Below the pieces are notes generated by a model, which saw only the letters and a program-made list of their open reading frames with translations, was not told the DNA's origin and did not search any database. A program made the position numbers and the translations under genes. Of a stretch of 64,000 nt of DNA, positions 38,951 to 49,865 are shown in pieces (positions within the stretch are counted from its first letter, which is position 1; every line of letters starts with the position of its first letter). Source of the stretch: Vulcanisaeta distributa JCM 11216 (GTDB lineage: Archaea; Thermoproteota; Thermoprotei; Thermoproteales; Thermocladiaceae). Location of the stretch: positions 105,230-169,229 of the forward strand of contig NZ_BBBI01000004.1 of NCBI RefSeq assembly GCF_001315985.1. The letters run 5' to 3'.

Positions 38951-40083
38951 TTATTCCTCGCTTTCCATCGCCCTGATACCAACGTTTATGAGACGCTTAA
39001 ATACCCTATCAATAAGCCTAACGTAAACGCCCTTCTGCCCCCCCACAAAGGCCCCCCAAAGGCATTCTTCCTAACTGTGATCATAAGTTCAGGGCCTGCA
39101 AAATCCACATCAACGATGTGCTTACCAATCCAACCCACTGGGTGAAGCGCCCTAATCCACTCCTTGAAGTTTAGGTTCATCTCCACGGTCCTAACCCTCA
39201 GGTTACTCTCACCCTCAATAGCCTTAATCCTCTCACCACCCTTACCAACCACCCTGCCGAGGTGGCCCTCCTTGGCTATTATTAATGCGTCAGGCACGCC
39301 CTCGCTCTTAATGCCTAGGTTCTCCTTCTCCTGCTTAAACTCAATCACCGTAACCACATCGGCATCCGGCGCGTGAACCCTTATCAAGTCCAATATCTGC
39401 CTCTCCATATTGCTTAGTTCCCTCCTTCTCATCCTTAACTCAAAGGAAACCTTAACACCCCTCTTGGCGCCTGGCCTAACAATGTCCTTAAGGCCCAGGT
39501 CCACAACCACTGCATTCTCCTCATTAAGAAGCACCTCCCTGAGCAGTGTTGCGCCATCCTTCTCAACACCGAGCGGTCTCTGAAGCACTGGATCACCTGC
39601 AATTATCAATCGCGAATTCCTACCAATCCTCATGAGTATCTCGGCTGCGTTCTCTGGTTGCGTGTTTTGGGCATCATCCAGGAATATCAATGAGTCATCA
39701 AAAGTCCTACCCCCCCTTAAGTAGGATACATCGGTAACCATTACCTTACCCTCCTGGAGGAGCTTAGTTATCTCCTCCCTATCCATTAAACCCTCGAGAA
39801 TATCCTCAAGATAGGCAGAGGCAACTTTATAGTATAGGTCACCAAGTTCCTCGGGCGTTAATGACTTACCCGTGCTCACGTCAACCACGGGCCTAGCAAT
39901 TATGAATCGCTTATAGGTCCCAGCCAGTACTGAGGATATGCCGTATACAGCCGATATTAAGCTCTTGCCAGTACCCGTCGGCCCAAAGACACCCACTATC
40001 TCGTTCCTTGAGTCCTTGAGTGCGTTTAGGAGTCTCTCCTGCCCAATGCTCATGGGCTTAATCTTGTCCAGTAATGACGACAT
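38951..40083 (-). CDS. PhoH-like ATPase with KH domain
   Basis: About 377 residues. PhoH-type P-loop VGVFGPTGTGKSLISAVYG and DSLIFLDDAQNTQPENAAEILMRIG (Walker B and following) in the first 220 residues; a KH RNA-binding domain with LGRVVGKGGERIKAIEGE (GxxG) follows. The C-terminus in another frame is restored by reading C7 for C6 at 39052-39057: KNAFGG(A)FVGGQKGVYVRLIDRVFKRLINVGIRAMESEE. Archaeal PhoH-KH proteins are thought to act on RNA; the exact role is unknown. Confidence 0.88.
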
Positions 40084-40126
40084 CGGTTCATGATTAATTA
40101 ATGGGTTTTTAAATCCTTACTCATGA

Positions 40127-40660
40127 CTAACCAAACGCTGTTCTCACGGGTGTAATCCTCTCGTGGCAAACCTCCCTCGCCAACTTAATCGGGTCGTCAA
40201 AGTACCTAATCCTGACGACTTTCCTATCATCAACATACTCAGGAAATGCCTTAGGCAAAGCATCACTGCTTAGGTTGGTACCAACTAATACATACGCGGG
40301 CTTACCCATGGCGTAAGCCAGTAATACCTCAATCATAGTCCCAGCGCCGCCGCCCAACGCCACGAGGGCGTCACTCGACCTAACCATTATGACAGACCTA
40401 CACCTAAACTCACACCCGCTATCAATCCTAATAACACCACTTGGTGGCTCAACGCTTCTCTCGATTGGTAAAATCATGACAATCCTAAAGCCAAGCTTCA
40501 GTGCCTCATCAACTATGGTCTTCATGAATCCCCCCCAATAACCACCAAGTAGTAGTGTGGCTGTTGGGCATTGGGAATGAAGTTCCTTGAGGAATTCCCT
40601 GGCCATGGTCTCGGTCTTAGGATCCACGGGGCTTGAATGGGCCGCTATGGCAATCTGCAT
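40127..40660 (-). CDS. LOG/SLOG-family nucleotide-binding protein (TIGR00725 type)
   Basis: 177 residues. SLOG Rossmann-like fold: IAIAAHSSPVDPKTETMAREFLKEL, TLLLGGYWGGFMKTIVDEALKLG, and the loop ALGGGAGTMIEVLLAYAMGKPAYVL, which is the GGGxGTxxE signature. The family includes LOG cytokinin-activating phosphoribohydrolases and nucleotide sensors; activity here is unknown. Lies 39 bp before the GTPase gene on the same strand. Confidence 0.8.
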   Translation of the reverse strand: MQIAIAAHSSPVDPKTETMAREFLKELHSQCPTATLLLGGYWGGFMKTIVDEALKLGFRIVMILPIERSVEPPSGVIRIDSGCEFRCRSVIMVRSSDALVALGGGAGTMIEVLLAYAMGKPAYVLVGTNLSSDALPKAFPEYVDDRKVVRIRYFDDPIKLAREVCHERITPVRTAFG

Positions 40661-40699
40661 CGCTGTTACGCTGAACTAGGCACTTATAATGCTTAATCC

Positions 40700-41755
40700 T
40701 CATCGACTATTTAATGACTCCCTGAGCATTGGTATTACGTAATTATCAACTATGTAGTTAATCACTTCCCTACAACCATTACAATTAATGGTTGACACCC
40801 TAAACGTGGGTATTGACCCATCAATAACCGCCACACCACTTAATGCCGTATTTACTTCATCCTCCGTGGCAATATCAACCTTATTCACAAGCAGGAGCAG
40901 CGGCGTACCGCCAAAGCTGTTTCGCACCTCCCTCAACAAGTTTAACTGCTCTGTTAATGAGTAACCACTGTGGCTTGTTGGGTCTAGTATGAAGATTATA
41001 ACCCTCGCCAAGTACTTCAACGCAAGTATTGCCTGGAGCTCGATCTTATTGCGCTCACTTAACGGCCTATCAAGGAGGCCAGGCGTATCTATTACCTGGA
41101 CCTTCACGTCATTGAGAACAGTGAAGTGGCCAACATGGAGCTCCTTAGTTGTGAATGGGTACTCAGCAACCTTAGGCCTACCGCTACTCACGCACCTAAC
41201 GAAGCTACTCTTCCCAACATTGGGCATTCCAGAGACCACGATCGTGAACAGGCTTGGGTCTATGTTCGGTAACTTATCGAGCTTAGCCGCAGCAGCCTTT
41301 AGGAAGTCAAGCTCCGGCTTTAAGTCCGTGAGTAGGTCCTTAATCCTGGCCAGGAAGTTCCTCCTAGCCCTAACGATGTCGTTACCTGTCGTGGCGGACC
41401 TAATGGCAATCACGGCATCCTTATAAATCGATGAGAGGGCCTTCGTGGCATGGCCAACCTTTGCCAGGGAGTGCTTGTACATGGCCCTATCAATCATCAA
41501 CTCAATCAACTCCCTATAGAATGGGTGCAGGGAGTCGAGAAAGGGCATCCCGAGGGCTACATCGCGAAAGGCATCGCTCAGGTACTTCCTAACCTCCCTA
41601 ACCCTCCTCAACTCAAGCCTCCTCAACCTATCAATGCCAGGTTCAATGCTTGGGTTCCTGGCCTGAAGGCTAAAGTATACACCAACCACGGCATTCCACA
41701 ACTCCTCACTAGTCGGTACATGAGGTGCCCTAATCACGTTAACGACCAGCATCAA
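40700..41755 (-). CDS. NOG1-like GTPase (Obg/TRAFAC family)
   Basis: 351 residues. N-terminal helical bundle (AMYKHSLAKVGHATKAL...FLARIKDLLTDLKPELDFLKAAAAKLDKLPNI) and GTPase domain with G1 GMPNVGKSSFV, G3 IDTPGLLDRP, G4 LVNKVD. NOG1 works in maturation of the large ribosomal subunit. The C-terminal 60 residues contain a Cys pair (INCNGCREVINY). Followed by the LOG gene in a probable operon. Confidence 0.92.
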   Translation of the reverse strand: MMLVVNVIRAPHVPTSEELWNAVVGVYFSLQARNPSIEPGIDRLRRLELRRVREVRKYLSDAFRDVALGMPFLDSLHPFYRELIELMIDRAMYKHSLAKVGHATKALSSIYKDAVIAIRSATTGNDIVRARRNFLARIKDLLTDLKPELDFLKAAAAKLDKLPNIDPSLFTIVVSGMPNVGKSSFVRCVSSGRPKVAEYPFTTKELHVGHFTVLNDVKVQVIDTPGLLDRPLSERNKIELQAILALKYLARVIIFILDPTSHSGYSLTEQLNLLREVRNSFGGTPLLLLVNKVDIATEDEVNTALSGVAVIDGSIPTFRVSTINCNGCREVINYIVDNYVIPMLRESLNSR

Positions 41756-41850
41756 TAAAAGTATCCCCCCCTTAATAAACGTTAGTGAGGTAATATATAG
41801 AATTTACATAGAGATAGTCATTATTAATTAAAAATAGCTACGAAAACTTG

Positions 41851-42414
41851 ATGAACAACAAGATAAACCAAGTGAAAATAGCGGGTTTACTAATAGACAT
41901 AGGTATTGCAGAGTTCCTACTATCAATGCTAGCTGCTGAAGCCATTTACCCAGGGTACTCAGTATCGCGGAACTACATAAGCGACTTGGGTGTAGGCCCT
42001 ACCGCAATAATATTCAACACATCAATAATAGTAATGGGACTCCTACTAATAATAGCCGCGGTACTCCTCTATAGGTTCAATAAGGTATTCGCAATAACAA
42101 TAGCCCTAACGGGCATTGGAGCCGCGGGGGGGGTAGCTTCGCCCCAGAGACCGTACACCCATTCCACCTAATCTTCGCACTAATAGCCTTCCTATTCGCA
42201 TCAGTATCATCATACCCAACAATAAAACTCTCAAAACCCCCCCAGGCAGTACTATGGCCAATACTAGGCACCATGGCCTAATCGCCTAATACTATACATA
42301 ATGCACATGTACCTAGGCCTAGGCCCAGGCGGAATGGAAAGAATGATAGTATACCCAAACCTAATCTGGGCCCTGGCCTTCGCCGCAGAACTAATGAATC
42401 AGTGGTCACAATAA
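41851..42414 (+). CDS. DUF998 membrane protein (frame broken)
   Basis: About 187 residues with six hydrophobic helices. Family segments: YPGYSVSRNYISDLGVG (DUF998 'Y....s.lG' loop), APETVHPFHLIFALIAFLFA and ERMIVYPNLIWALAFAAELM. Breaks at the G8 run 42126-42133 (GAAG(G)SFAPETVHP) and twice near 42280-42290 (TMALIALILYIMHMYLGLGPGG). Function unknown. The stop is 54 bp before tRNA-Thr. Confidence 0.72.
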
Positions 42415-42467
42415 CTGAAAACAAAAACCACTAAAAACTTAAAACCCCCACAATAAACAGAGACCAT

Positions 42468-42546
42468 GCCCCGGTAGCTCAGCCTGGTGGAGCGTCGCTT
42501 GGTAAGCGAGAGGTCCCGGGTTCGAATCCCGGCCGGGGGGGCTCCA
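42468..42546 (+). tRNA. tRNA-Thr(GGT), CCA encoded, distorted acceptor and anticodon stems
   Basis: 5' acceptor GCCCCGG, D arm GCTC...GAGC, anticodon loop TTGGTAA with anticodon GGT, T arm CCGGG-TTCGAAT-CCCGG, then the 3' acceptor reads CCGGGGGGGC-T-CCA. A normal acceptor needs CCGGGGC, so the G run 42535-42541 is three bases too long. The anticodon 5' strand TCGC is one base short against GCGAG (expected CTCGC), so one C is missing near 42499. With these two corrections the cloverleaf is perfect with U73 and CCA. This is the cleanest evidence that the G7 runs are expanded from G4. Confidence 0.88.
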
Positions 42547-42792
42547 GTTATTTTTCCAATTCCTTCATATGTTCTGTAAAAATAATTCTAGGGTTACCTG
42601 GCAAAAATGAGAGGTCCTTGTATCACATACTCTTCTTTGAGTTTTATTGACTTGTATCTTCATTTCCTTGCGGTACGTTACGATGCATAGTCATTTATTC
42701 AAGATATCATGTGTTCTTTGTTAAATGGTTCTTGGTCTCTTTTTCAATTAAACAATAACTTTTTATATTTCCTAATGTTGATTTTTACTGTG

Positions 42793-43119
42793 ATGAATGC
42801 GCAGGGATTGAGGCAGAGACGGGGCTCGCCGGGCTACCGTGTGACCAGGTTGCCGTACAGGGTTAAGGTTTACCTGAATAATCAGGTCTTGATCCCTGCA
42901 AGTTTGGTTAGAGTTCTGGGTATTTCTGGGCTTAAGTACGCGGTCGTCACCATTTCCTACAATGGCGTACCAATCACGATTAAGGGCGTTAAGTTACTGA
43001 GGACTAAGCACACGGACTCCAGGCAGTTCACAATACCGAGGGACGTCAGGGAGGCCTATGGCATAAGGCCTGGTGATGAGGTTGAGATAATAGACATAAA
43101 GCCCTTCAAGTTCTCCTAA
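42793..43119 (+). CDS. AbrB/SpoVT-type DNA-binding protein
   Basis: 108 residues. The C-terminal segment RQFTIPRDVREAYGIRPGDEVEIIDI is a swapped-hairpin AbrB motif (pR....lgi..GD.vei), and the middle KVYLNNQVLIPASLVRVLGISGLKYAVV looks like a second, degenerate copy. It could be a transcription regulator or a chromatin-type protein. I chose ATG 42793; longer in-frame starts exist but the added sequence is not protein-like. Overlaps the convergent DUF2079 gene by 4 bp. The 246 bp between tRNA-Thr and this gene are AT-rich with a TTTTTATAT box about 30 bp upstream. Confidence 0.7.
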   Translation: MNAQGLRQRRGSPGYRVTRLPYRVKVYLNNQVLIPASLVRVLGISGLKYAVVTISYNGVPITIKGVKLLRTKHTDSRQFTIPRDVREAYGIRPGDEVEIIDIKPFKFS

Positions 43120-44964
43120 CCACAGAGCGGCCCGTTTATTATGAATTGTCTAATTAATACTGTCGTGTTTACGACATAATTGGCATACATCGTTATAAAA
43201 ACGTTCCCGTAATACCTGTTATACATAGTAATTGATACCTGGTCCTTGTTCGTTGTTAGGTCTATCGTGTGTCCATTAATTTGTAGATATGCCAATGTGG
43301 CATTTAGTTGCCTTAGGTATTCGGGACCTACCCACGAGTATGTTATTGTCATGTTGTATTGCCCTGGCAATAACGTTGCATTTACCGTGAACCAAACCCC
43401 CCCGATGCTTCATTGGGCGTGTGAGCTATTTCCCCCCCGTTCATTACCTGCCCATTGATTATGGAAACCACGCTTGGCGTTATATTTAGAATTATTGGTT
43501 CACATATTATTGGCTTACCCGTGTAATTAGCCTTTAAGACCAATAATGTATTTCCAATCACCATGTAGACACCATAGCCCTCCATTAATGCCGCATTAAC
43601 ATACTCATTATACGGCGTACCCCCCCACCAGGTGAACCAGGGACTATCCGGCTGAGCCACTATGTACTCGGGCCTTAACCATGGGTACCACTGCGTGTAG
43701 GCGTTTATGTTGTTTGAGAATGGTGGGTATAGGTTGTTCTGGACAAGCACTGTGGCGTTATTTGGTATTAACTTTAGTGCAGTCCAAACCTCGTAATCAG
43801 ACTTAACCAATTGATACTGGAAGTGAATTAGCGGGCTAACGCCGAGGAACACTATCAGTGTTGATATTAGGACCAGCACAGCAAATTTCTTCTGTTGCTC
43901 GGTGGGTATTTTTGACGCGGCAATTAGCGATGCCATTACTATGAACGGTATCGAGAATGAACTATACTGAAAGAATGGGCTATAGTAAATGACGTCGCTG
44001 GTCAGGAAGGATGCAAGGGGGGGCCATGCAAGCGATGGGAGGACCAGTGGGTCTAGGAAGGCTGTGAATGCCGTGGGCGCGTAGAGCTCGAGGAAGTATA
44101 GGAATTTCTCCGTGCCATATACGGAGTATAGCCTCGGTATTAGTAATGGGTCCTTGATAACCGATATTAATATGCCGAAGCCAAATGATGATGCGTACTG
44201 CTCAGGCAAGCCCGATAATGGCGAAGCGGTTGTTGGGCCCAGCGGATTAAGTAAGGACTTAACCCATAGGGCAATCAGGAGAACAGCTATTGATATCACC
44301 ATTGTTAATACACCATGCGTTAGTTCACGCTTCCTCCTGGTGTTTGTAATAACGTAGTACAGGCCAAGTAGTGCCATGGGTATTGGTGCGAACTCAATGG
44401 TGCCAAGTGTAAGTAGCAGTGTTGGGTAGTAAATCCTCCACCTCCTCGTTATTAGGAAGTACGTTGAATATAGGGCTAGGGGGGGCATGAATATAGCTCC
44501 ATGTGGAAGTCAAAGGAGTTAACGCCCTGGACCAGCGGGTTCATGAGGTAAATAATCGCGAAGAACGCCCCCCCTAACCAATCCCTGCCCAGGTACTTAC
44601 CCAACCAATAAATCGGTAATGCCCCCCCAAGGGCTATGAGTACTGTCTGAACCACAAGCAGCGTGGCTGGGCTTGGGTACACAGCGTATATAGGCAGGAA
44701 TAGGAATAGCGTTGGTGAGAAGTGAACATCCAGGAAGCTATAGCCTATAGGCCCTGGCTTGGGTATTATCGCCACATCCACACTCTCATAAAGCAGCCTA
44801 TGGTAATACAGTGTCGACGCCAATGCCTGGGCAAAGATTCCGAGGTCCGCGGCGTGGGTGTGGAAGGTTAGGTATTTCAATAATGTATAGTATGACATTA
44901 GCACAATATATGCTGCAACACCGAGGTAAACCACCAGACCACTAGCACTAACTAGTCTCCGCAT
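43116..44964 (-). CDS. DUF2079 polytopic membrane protein (frame broken)
   Basis: About 615 residues. The N-terminal part has the DUF2079 signature HAADLGIFAQALASTLYYHRLLYES...DVHFSPTLFLFLPIYAVYPSP, with two conserved Asp/His sites resembling GT-C glycosyltransferases. Ten or more helices follow, then an extracellular C-terminal domain with sequons (NAT, NMT, NTT). Breaks near 44500 (FHMEAIFMPPLALYSTYF) and at the C7 run near 43396. Likely membrane glycosyltransferase or related enzyme; substrate unknown. Confidence 0.75.
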
Positions 44965-44998
44965 TCACTGAGGACATGGTTAAGGAATTATTAAGTAA

Positions 44999-45762
44999 TT
45001 ACCTCATAAAGTCCAGTATTGATGGCCCACCGCTCCTCTCATGCTTAATTTCCTGGCAATTAATGCTTATTGACCTTAACCCCCCCTCACTACCGACTTC
45101 AAGTATTATTGGCTTCCAAATATTTGTGAAGGCGGCATTGATTATGTAGGAATTACCAGACTTAACGCACCTAACCACCGAGTTATGGGCGTGACCATGT
45201 ATTGCGATAACATTATTACTAAAGATTACATCCTCTAAATCCCTAACCCCCCCAAGACTCGGCCAAATCCTTGGTCCTCACCCTGGAGGGTCTTAAACGT
45301 TGGTGTATAGTGCATTAGCAGGATTGTTAATTCCCTCGAGGAGTTAATGGTTTTCTTAAGCCACTCAACCCTGCGTCTATACGTATCAGTTATGTGAGGT
45401 ATGTGCTTTAATTGCCACGTTGTTGGTCTCTCCAGGGATCCCTTTGAACCGATTATCCTGAGTGTCACGTCATTTATCGTTAATTTAATCACATCGTCAT
45501 CAAGCCACTTAATGACATCGAGTTCCCTGGCCCTTGGCATGACCTCATCGTATTCCTCATTGCCTGGTACAGCAATTATTGTGTCACTTAGTTTCTTTAG
45601 TTCGTTGATTAGTATTTTCAATCCCTCAATCTTCCCCTCCTTCATTAGGTCACCAGCTATGAATATGGCATCGAACCTACCAAGGCCCTTAACAGCCTCC
45701 CTAAACCTTGGGAAGTACTTTGGCGAGTGAATGTCTGCCGTGGCGAGTATCCTAGCGACCAT
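44999..45762 (-). CDS. Calcineurin-like metallophosphoesterase (frame broken)
   Basis: About 254 residues. Metal ligands: ATADIHSPKY (DxH), IAGDLMKEG (GDxx), VPGNEEYDE (GNxx, with Glu in place of the His of GNH[DE]), LLMHYTPT and, after the break at the C7 run 45247-45253, IAIHGHAHNS (GHxH). Phosphodiesterase or phosphatase of unknown substrate. The GNEEY variant is common in archaeal members. Confidence 0.8.
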
Positions 45763-45813
45763 TTAATAAGTGATAAAGCATATTATTAAATTACTTTTTT
45801 GGGTCTATGGTAA

Positions 45814-46329
45814 ATGAATAGCGGCTTTGAATTACGAAGGTGCGACCCAGACAGTGATATGGACATAGTAGTGGGTCTCGAGAGGGAGATATTCAAGCCA
45901 AGTGAGCAGTACACCCTAGGCTTCATTAATTGGTTATGTAGAAACTGCACTAATTACTCCTACATAGCGTTCATGGGTGGTAAGCCCGTGGGCTACATAA
46001 TATCATGCATAGAGGGCCTTGGCAGGGGTCACGTGATATCCATCGGGGGGGTCCTTAGGGACTATAGGAGGATGGGCATTGGCGGTGCACTCATGTGCAG
46101 GTCAATATGCTCAATGGCCGAGAGGGGGGGAATTGACCACGTGATACTTGAGGTTAGGGTGTCAAACACGCCAGCCATAACACTTTACAGAAAGCTTGGC
46201 TTCGATGTGAATGGTGTATTAAGGAGTTACTACAATGATGGTGAGGATGCGTACCTAATGATACTTGAGGATGATAAGTTTGAGGCATTAATAAGTAAAT
46301 GCTGCTCAGTAGCCAAACAGCCTCCTTAG
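45814..46329 (+). CDS. GNAT N-acetyltransferase, RimI/NAT-like
   Basis: 171 residues. Acetyl-CoA loop YRRMGIGGALM (R/QxxGxG/A), preceded by HVISIGGVLRDYRRMG where the family has 'VisIaV...yR'; downstream VILEVRVSNTPAITLYRKLGFDVNGVLRSYYNDGEDAYLM is the typical RimI C-terminus. Archaeal homologues acetylate protein N-termini (NatA-like). Two G7 runs (46034-46040 region and 46124-46130) add a Gly each inside the conserved core. Convergent overlap with the flavoprotein gene. Confidence 0.88.
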   Translation: MNSGFELRRCDPDSDMDIVVGLEREIFKPSEQYTLGFINWLCRNCTNYSYIAFMGGKPVGYIISCIEGLGRGHVISIGGVLRDYRRMGIGGALMCRSICSMAERGGIDHVILEVRVSNTPAITLYRKLGFDVNGVLRSYYNDGEDAYLMILEDDKFEALISKCCSVAKQPP

Positions 46330-47491
46330 GTACGTCTGCATCCAACGATCCTTCTGTACCGTGTAGTCCCTCTTAGGCTCAGTCCTTACTCGGCTTTGGT
46401 GGCTGTTGCGTGTAGTCAAAGCCGAATTGAACACTTATAGTCTCCAACCTACCCTCAATATTGCCGACATAGGCCCAACCAACGAATGCGTACTGCACGG
46501 ACACCCTCTCATTGCTGCCCAGGTCCTCTAGGATCTTATTAGTGGCGAATAATGCACTTTCAAACGCAATCTCCTGATTCTTTGGATATGGCAGTTTCGC
46601 CGCATCGCCAGCAGCCAGCACATCATCAAACCTAGGACTTCTCAGGTCTGTTGGTGACCTAACCTCAACCCAATCAGTGCCAAGGCCAGCATCCCTTACG
46701 AATGACGGGACCCTGTTAGGTTCAAGCATCGCCAGTAGGTCATACCTATACCTCTCGCCACTCTTCGTCACGACTTCCCTATCGCTCATCTCAATTACTT
46801 CCTGGTTAGTGACTAACTCAATGCCCGCCTTATCATAAATCGTCTTAACAACATCAGCGATTACGGGCGGCTGCGTCTTATCATTCGCATCAATGTGTAT
46901 TATCCTGACCTTATCCCTAACACCCCCCCTATACTTAAGGATTGTGTGAATGAGCAGTGCCGTCTCGGTTGGTGCAGGGGGGGCGCATCTATAAGGTGCC
47001 TTTGGTGCGTACACAATCACAGTGCCCTCATTCATGCTCCACACCCTATTCTTAAGCACATGAACCCTACCTGGGTCGTAAACATTCGCATTCATGTACC
47101 AGTACTTCTCATAGCCGTTTATTGACGAGCCATCAAAAACCACGCCAGGCGCCAGCACCAGGTAGTCATAGCCTAGGCTTCTTACTTTATTACCGAGTAG
47201 TGTCTCGGTGTAATTAACAACCCTATTACCCGGGTCAATACTAACCACGTCACCAGTAACCACATTAACGCCCCTCAAACCAACCTCCTCATAACCCCCC
47301 CTGATAATCCTTCCATACTCCTCCTCATTAGTTAGTAGTAATGGTCTCGTGGGTCCACCCATGTAGTGCCTATCCCTAGTTATCACGGTGACCTCAACCA
47401 GGTCCTTGGCCTTTTCAATCAGCGTGTTTGCGATTGTTAACCCAGCAATCCCACCACCGACAATGACTACCTTTTTACGGGACATACCCAT
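46306..47491 (-). CDS. FAD-dependent sulfide:quinone / flavocytochrome c sulfide dehydrogenase-like oxidoreductase
   Basis: About 395 residues. FAD-binding [17 protein letters not shown]; active-site type segment [25 protein letters not shown], as in FCSD/SQR proteins; second dinucleotide/flavin region [36 protein letters not shown]. Near the C-terminus the frame breaks at 46380 and continues [24 protein letters not shown] to TGA at 46306. It likely oxidises sulfide or a sulfur compound and passes electrons to quinone at the membrane face. Fits the sulfur-based life of Thermoproteales. Confidence 0.8.
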
Positions 47492-47575
47492 CAGGGCTTG
47501 GTTAAGCCACGTGAATATAAAACAACGCCCTAAGTCAATGGTATTTAGGAAGGAATACCCAGTTCAGTTAAAATA

Positions 47576-48485
47576 TCACTTCCTCAGTCTTGACACAATC
47601 AGTTTATTATCCACGGCATCAATGGTTAGTAAGCCATCGTCAATAAGCCAGGAAATGAAAGATAGCAGCGCGGAGCGGTTGAGTAGGTAATTATGCGGTG
47701 AATCAATGCTTATGCCTAACAACGAGAATACCTTCACAATTAGGTCCTCAAGCACCACAGAATCATTAATGCTATTTAGGACGAGCCCCCCTCAGCCTAT
47801 TTATTGCGTTTACATTCTCGTTAATAACGTTAATGGCATCAGGAGGTTTTAGTACATCGCCGTGGGCAGGCACGACGTACCTATACCTACTCACATCCTC
47901 GGAGAGCTTCCTAAGGCTTTCAAGCGCAAGCCCCGCATTTAAGTGATATGGCGCTCCATACTTTCGAATAATGTCTACTGGAAAGAAGGAGTCGGCCGTG
48001 AACAATACATTACCATAGGATATACCGACCATACCCATCGTATGTCCAGGCAGCGGTATTGCCTCAAACCCCCCCACCTCCCTACGTAGGTCATCCAAAT
48101 CCCTAACCGGCACACCCTCAGCCTCGAGGAGCTTGGTCCTAAGTAACTTGGGTGGGAACGAACCGAAGAGGTAGAGCGGCTCAAGCACGGGCCTCTCTAT
48201 GAATGGTTTATCCTCAGGCGTTGCGTAGACCGCGGCGCCGCTCCTCTTAACGATTAATGCATTACCGCCAATGTGGTCTGCGTGGTGGTGTGTATTGATT
48301 ATGGCTCGAACCCTCAGGTTTAGGGGGGGCTTAATTGCGTTGAGTATTCTACGCCCTGAGTCCTCATCAATCCCCGTATCAACTATCACGCACTCACTAT
48401 TATCAATCACAAGCACGCCGGCATTAGTCCTACCAAGCACCACATACACATTGTCTGAAAGCTTCTGCAATCTCTGTGCCTGCAT
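47576..48485 (-). CDS. Metallo-beta-lactamase-fold hydrolase with C-terminal helical domain (frame broken)
   Basis: About 303 residues. HHHADH (HxHxDH) in IINTHHHADHIGGNAL, IPLPGHTMGMVG (His), LFTADSFFP (Asp) and VPAHGDVL (His) complete the metal site. A C6 run at 47786-47791 breaks the frame; read as G5 or G8 in the coding strand it continues LVLNSINDSVVLEDLIVKVF...RSALLSFISWLIDDGLLT, a winged-helix tail common in MBL hydrolases. Glyoxalase II-like or other thioester/phosphodiester hydrolase; substrate unknown. Confidence 0.82.
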
Positions 48486-48669
48486 TATTGATAATACATT
48501 AATTAGCTTTTAAGTAATTCGGTATATCCATAGACGTAATCATTTATTTATAACTTATTAACTTAATATTGAATATCAAGTTTCGCCAAAGGTATAAGAT
48601 TTGTAATCATTAAAGTGTAAAGTAAAATTGGCCCCCCCTGAATATAACAACTTAGTGCAATAGTTTAAT
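48486..48669 (-). other. 184-bp intergenic spacer
   Basis: AT-rich, holds the promoter side of the MBL gene and an isolated C7 run at 48632-48638 outside any reading frame. No gene or RNA motif seen. Confidence 0.5.
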
Positions 48670-49718
48670 TTAGTAATATTTACGTTTATATGGCAGTAAT
48701 ACGAATGCCGCTGTTAAGGTTATTAGGGCTGCGGTTGTGAAGGCCCACTGCACGGTCATCGACGTTATAGGCAATACTAGAAAGGCTCCTGTAAGTCTCC
48801 CAGTCTCTCCCACAACGGTGCTTGTGGAAAATACTCCAGGCAGTACATCACTTCTCCACTTGAGTTGTACGAAAGTCGTTATGGCTATCCCAAACAGAGC
48901 CATGAAGAGCCAGCGGGTTAAGGCAAGGGTCCAGGCAATTACGGGACTACCAACGACACCCATTAGGCCGGTGGCCACGGCCATAACAGCCACGGAGATA
49001 ATGGCGATTACCAACTCACGCCCTAGTCTTAATAACCTACGGCCAAGGAAGCCACTGATTACACTACTTAAGGGTGGTGCTGAATATACTAGGGCTAATT
49101 CGTAAGTGCTACCCCCCCTGGACCACATGACCATCAGTGTTGGGGTTAAGCTATAGGCTATGCCCAGCAGGAACGAGTTAAGGTAAATCAGCCTGGCCTC
49201 GGAAAAGATCAGCCTCTCGCCCCCCCTTTATACTCAAACCGTGGAAGTAATAATGCCAGCAGGTAAAGGGGGGGTATTGCTAGGTAGAGCCAGGTAGGCT
49301 TAACAAATAGAGCCATTGCAACACCCACTAAGTCACCCAGCGAACCCATGATAACCCTCTCCGAGTTCACACGACCAAGTCCCTCCTTACCGACTAAGCT
49401 TGGCAGTATTGAGGATACGTGGACGCTTAACATGCCCATGAGTAGCGCGGCAATGAATAGGCGTATATCAAGAAGGTTAATGAGAAGGAATAGGGACGTA
49501 AAGGAATAAAGAGCCCTGGTAATCTTGACCCTAACCAACACGAAGGTGGCGAGACTCGATAGTGAGTAGGCAATGGTAACCAGAAATAACCTAAACCCAC
49601 TAGTACCTGAGGTGAACAACGCCCATAGAAACACGTACGTAAACAAAAACCTACTTAAAAACGATAGTAAATAAATCATAATTATTATACTGTGTTTTTT
49701 ACTTATTGTCTTAATCAT
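48670..49718 (-). CDS. MFS-like transporter (frame broken)
   Basis: About 350 residues with ten to eleven hydrophobic helices, slightly short for MFS. Joining at the C7 run 49220-49226 gives FEYKGG(E)RLIFSEARLIYLNSFLLGIAYSLTPTLMVMW. Features: GMLSVHVSSILPSLVGKEGLGRVNSERVIMGSLGDLVG, a typical MFS mid-loop, and FLGRRLLRLGRELVIAI, a motif A-like cytoplasmic loop. Substrate unknown. The region upstream of its start is an AT-rich block. Confidence 0.7.
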
Positions 49719-49865
49719 GAAAATTCACGATAAAATAAATTCTTTAACATTAAAAATCCTTTTCTTTTCATTTTACATGATTTTCTCTTTTAATTTTATT
49801 TCCATTTATTTCTAAATATATAGTATATTATTTTTAATATTTATGGTTTATTAATAAACAAATTT
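49719..49865 (+). other. AT-rich intergenic block
   Basis: 147 bp of almost pure A/T with T-rich runs (TTTTCTTTTCATTTTAC, TTTTATTTCCATTTATTT), between the MFS gene start and the stop of the PLP-enzyme gene. It can serve as T-rich transcription terminator for the minus-strand PLP gene and promoter for the MFS gene. No repeats long enough to suggest an origin. Confidence 0.5.
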
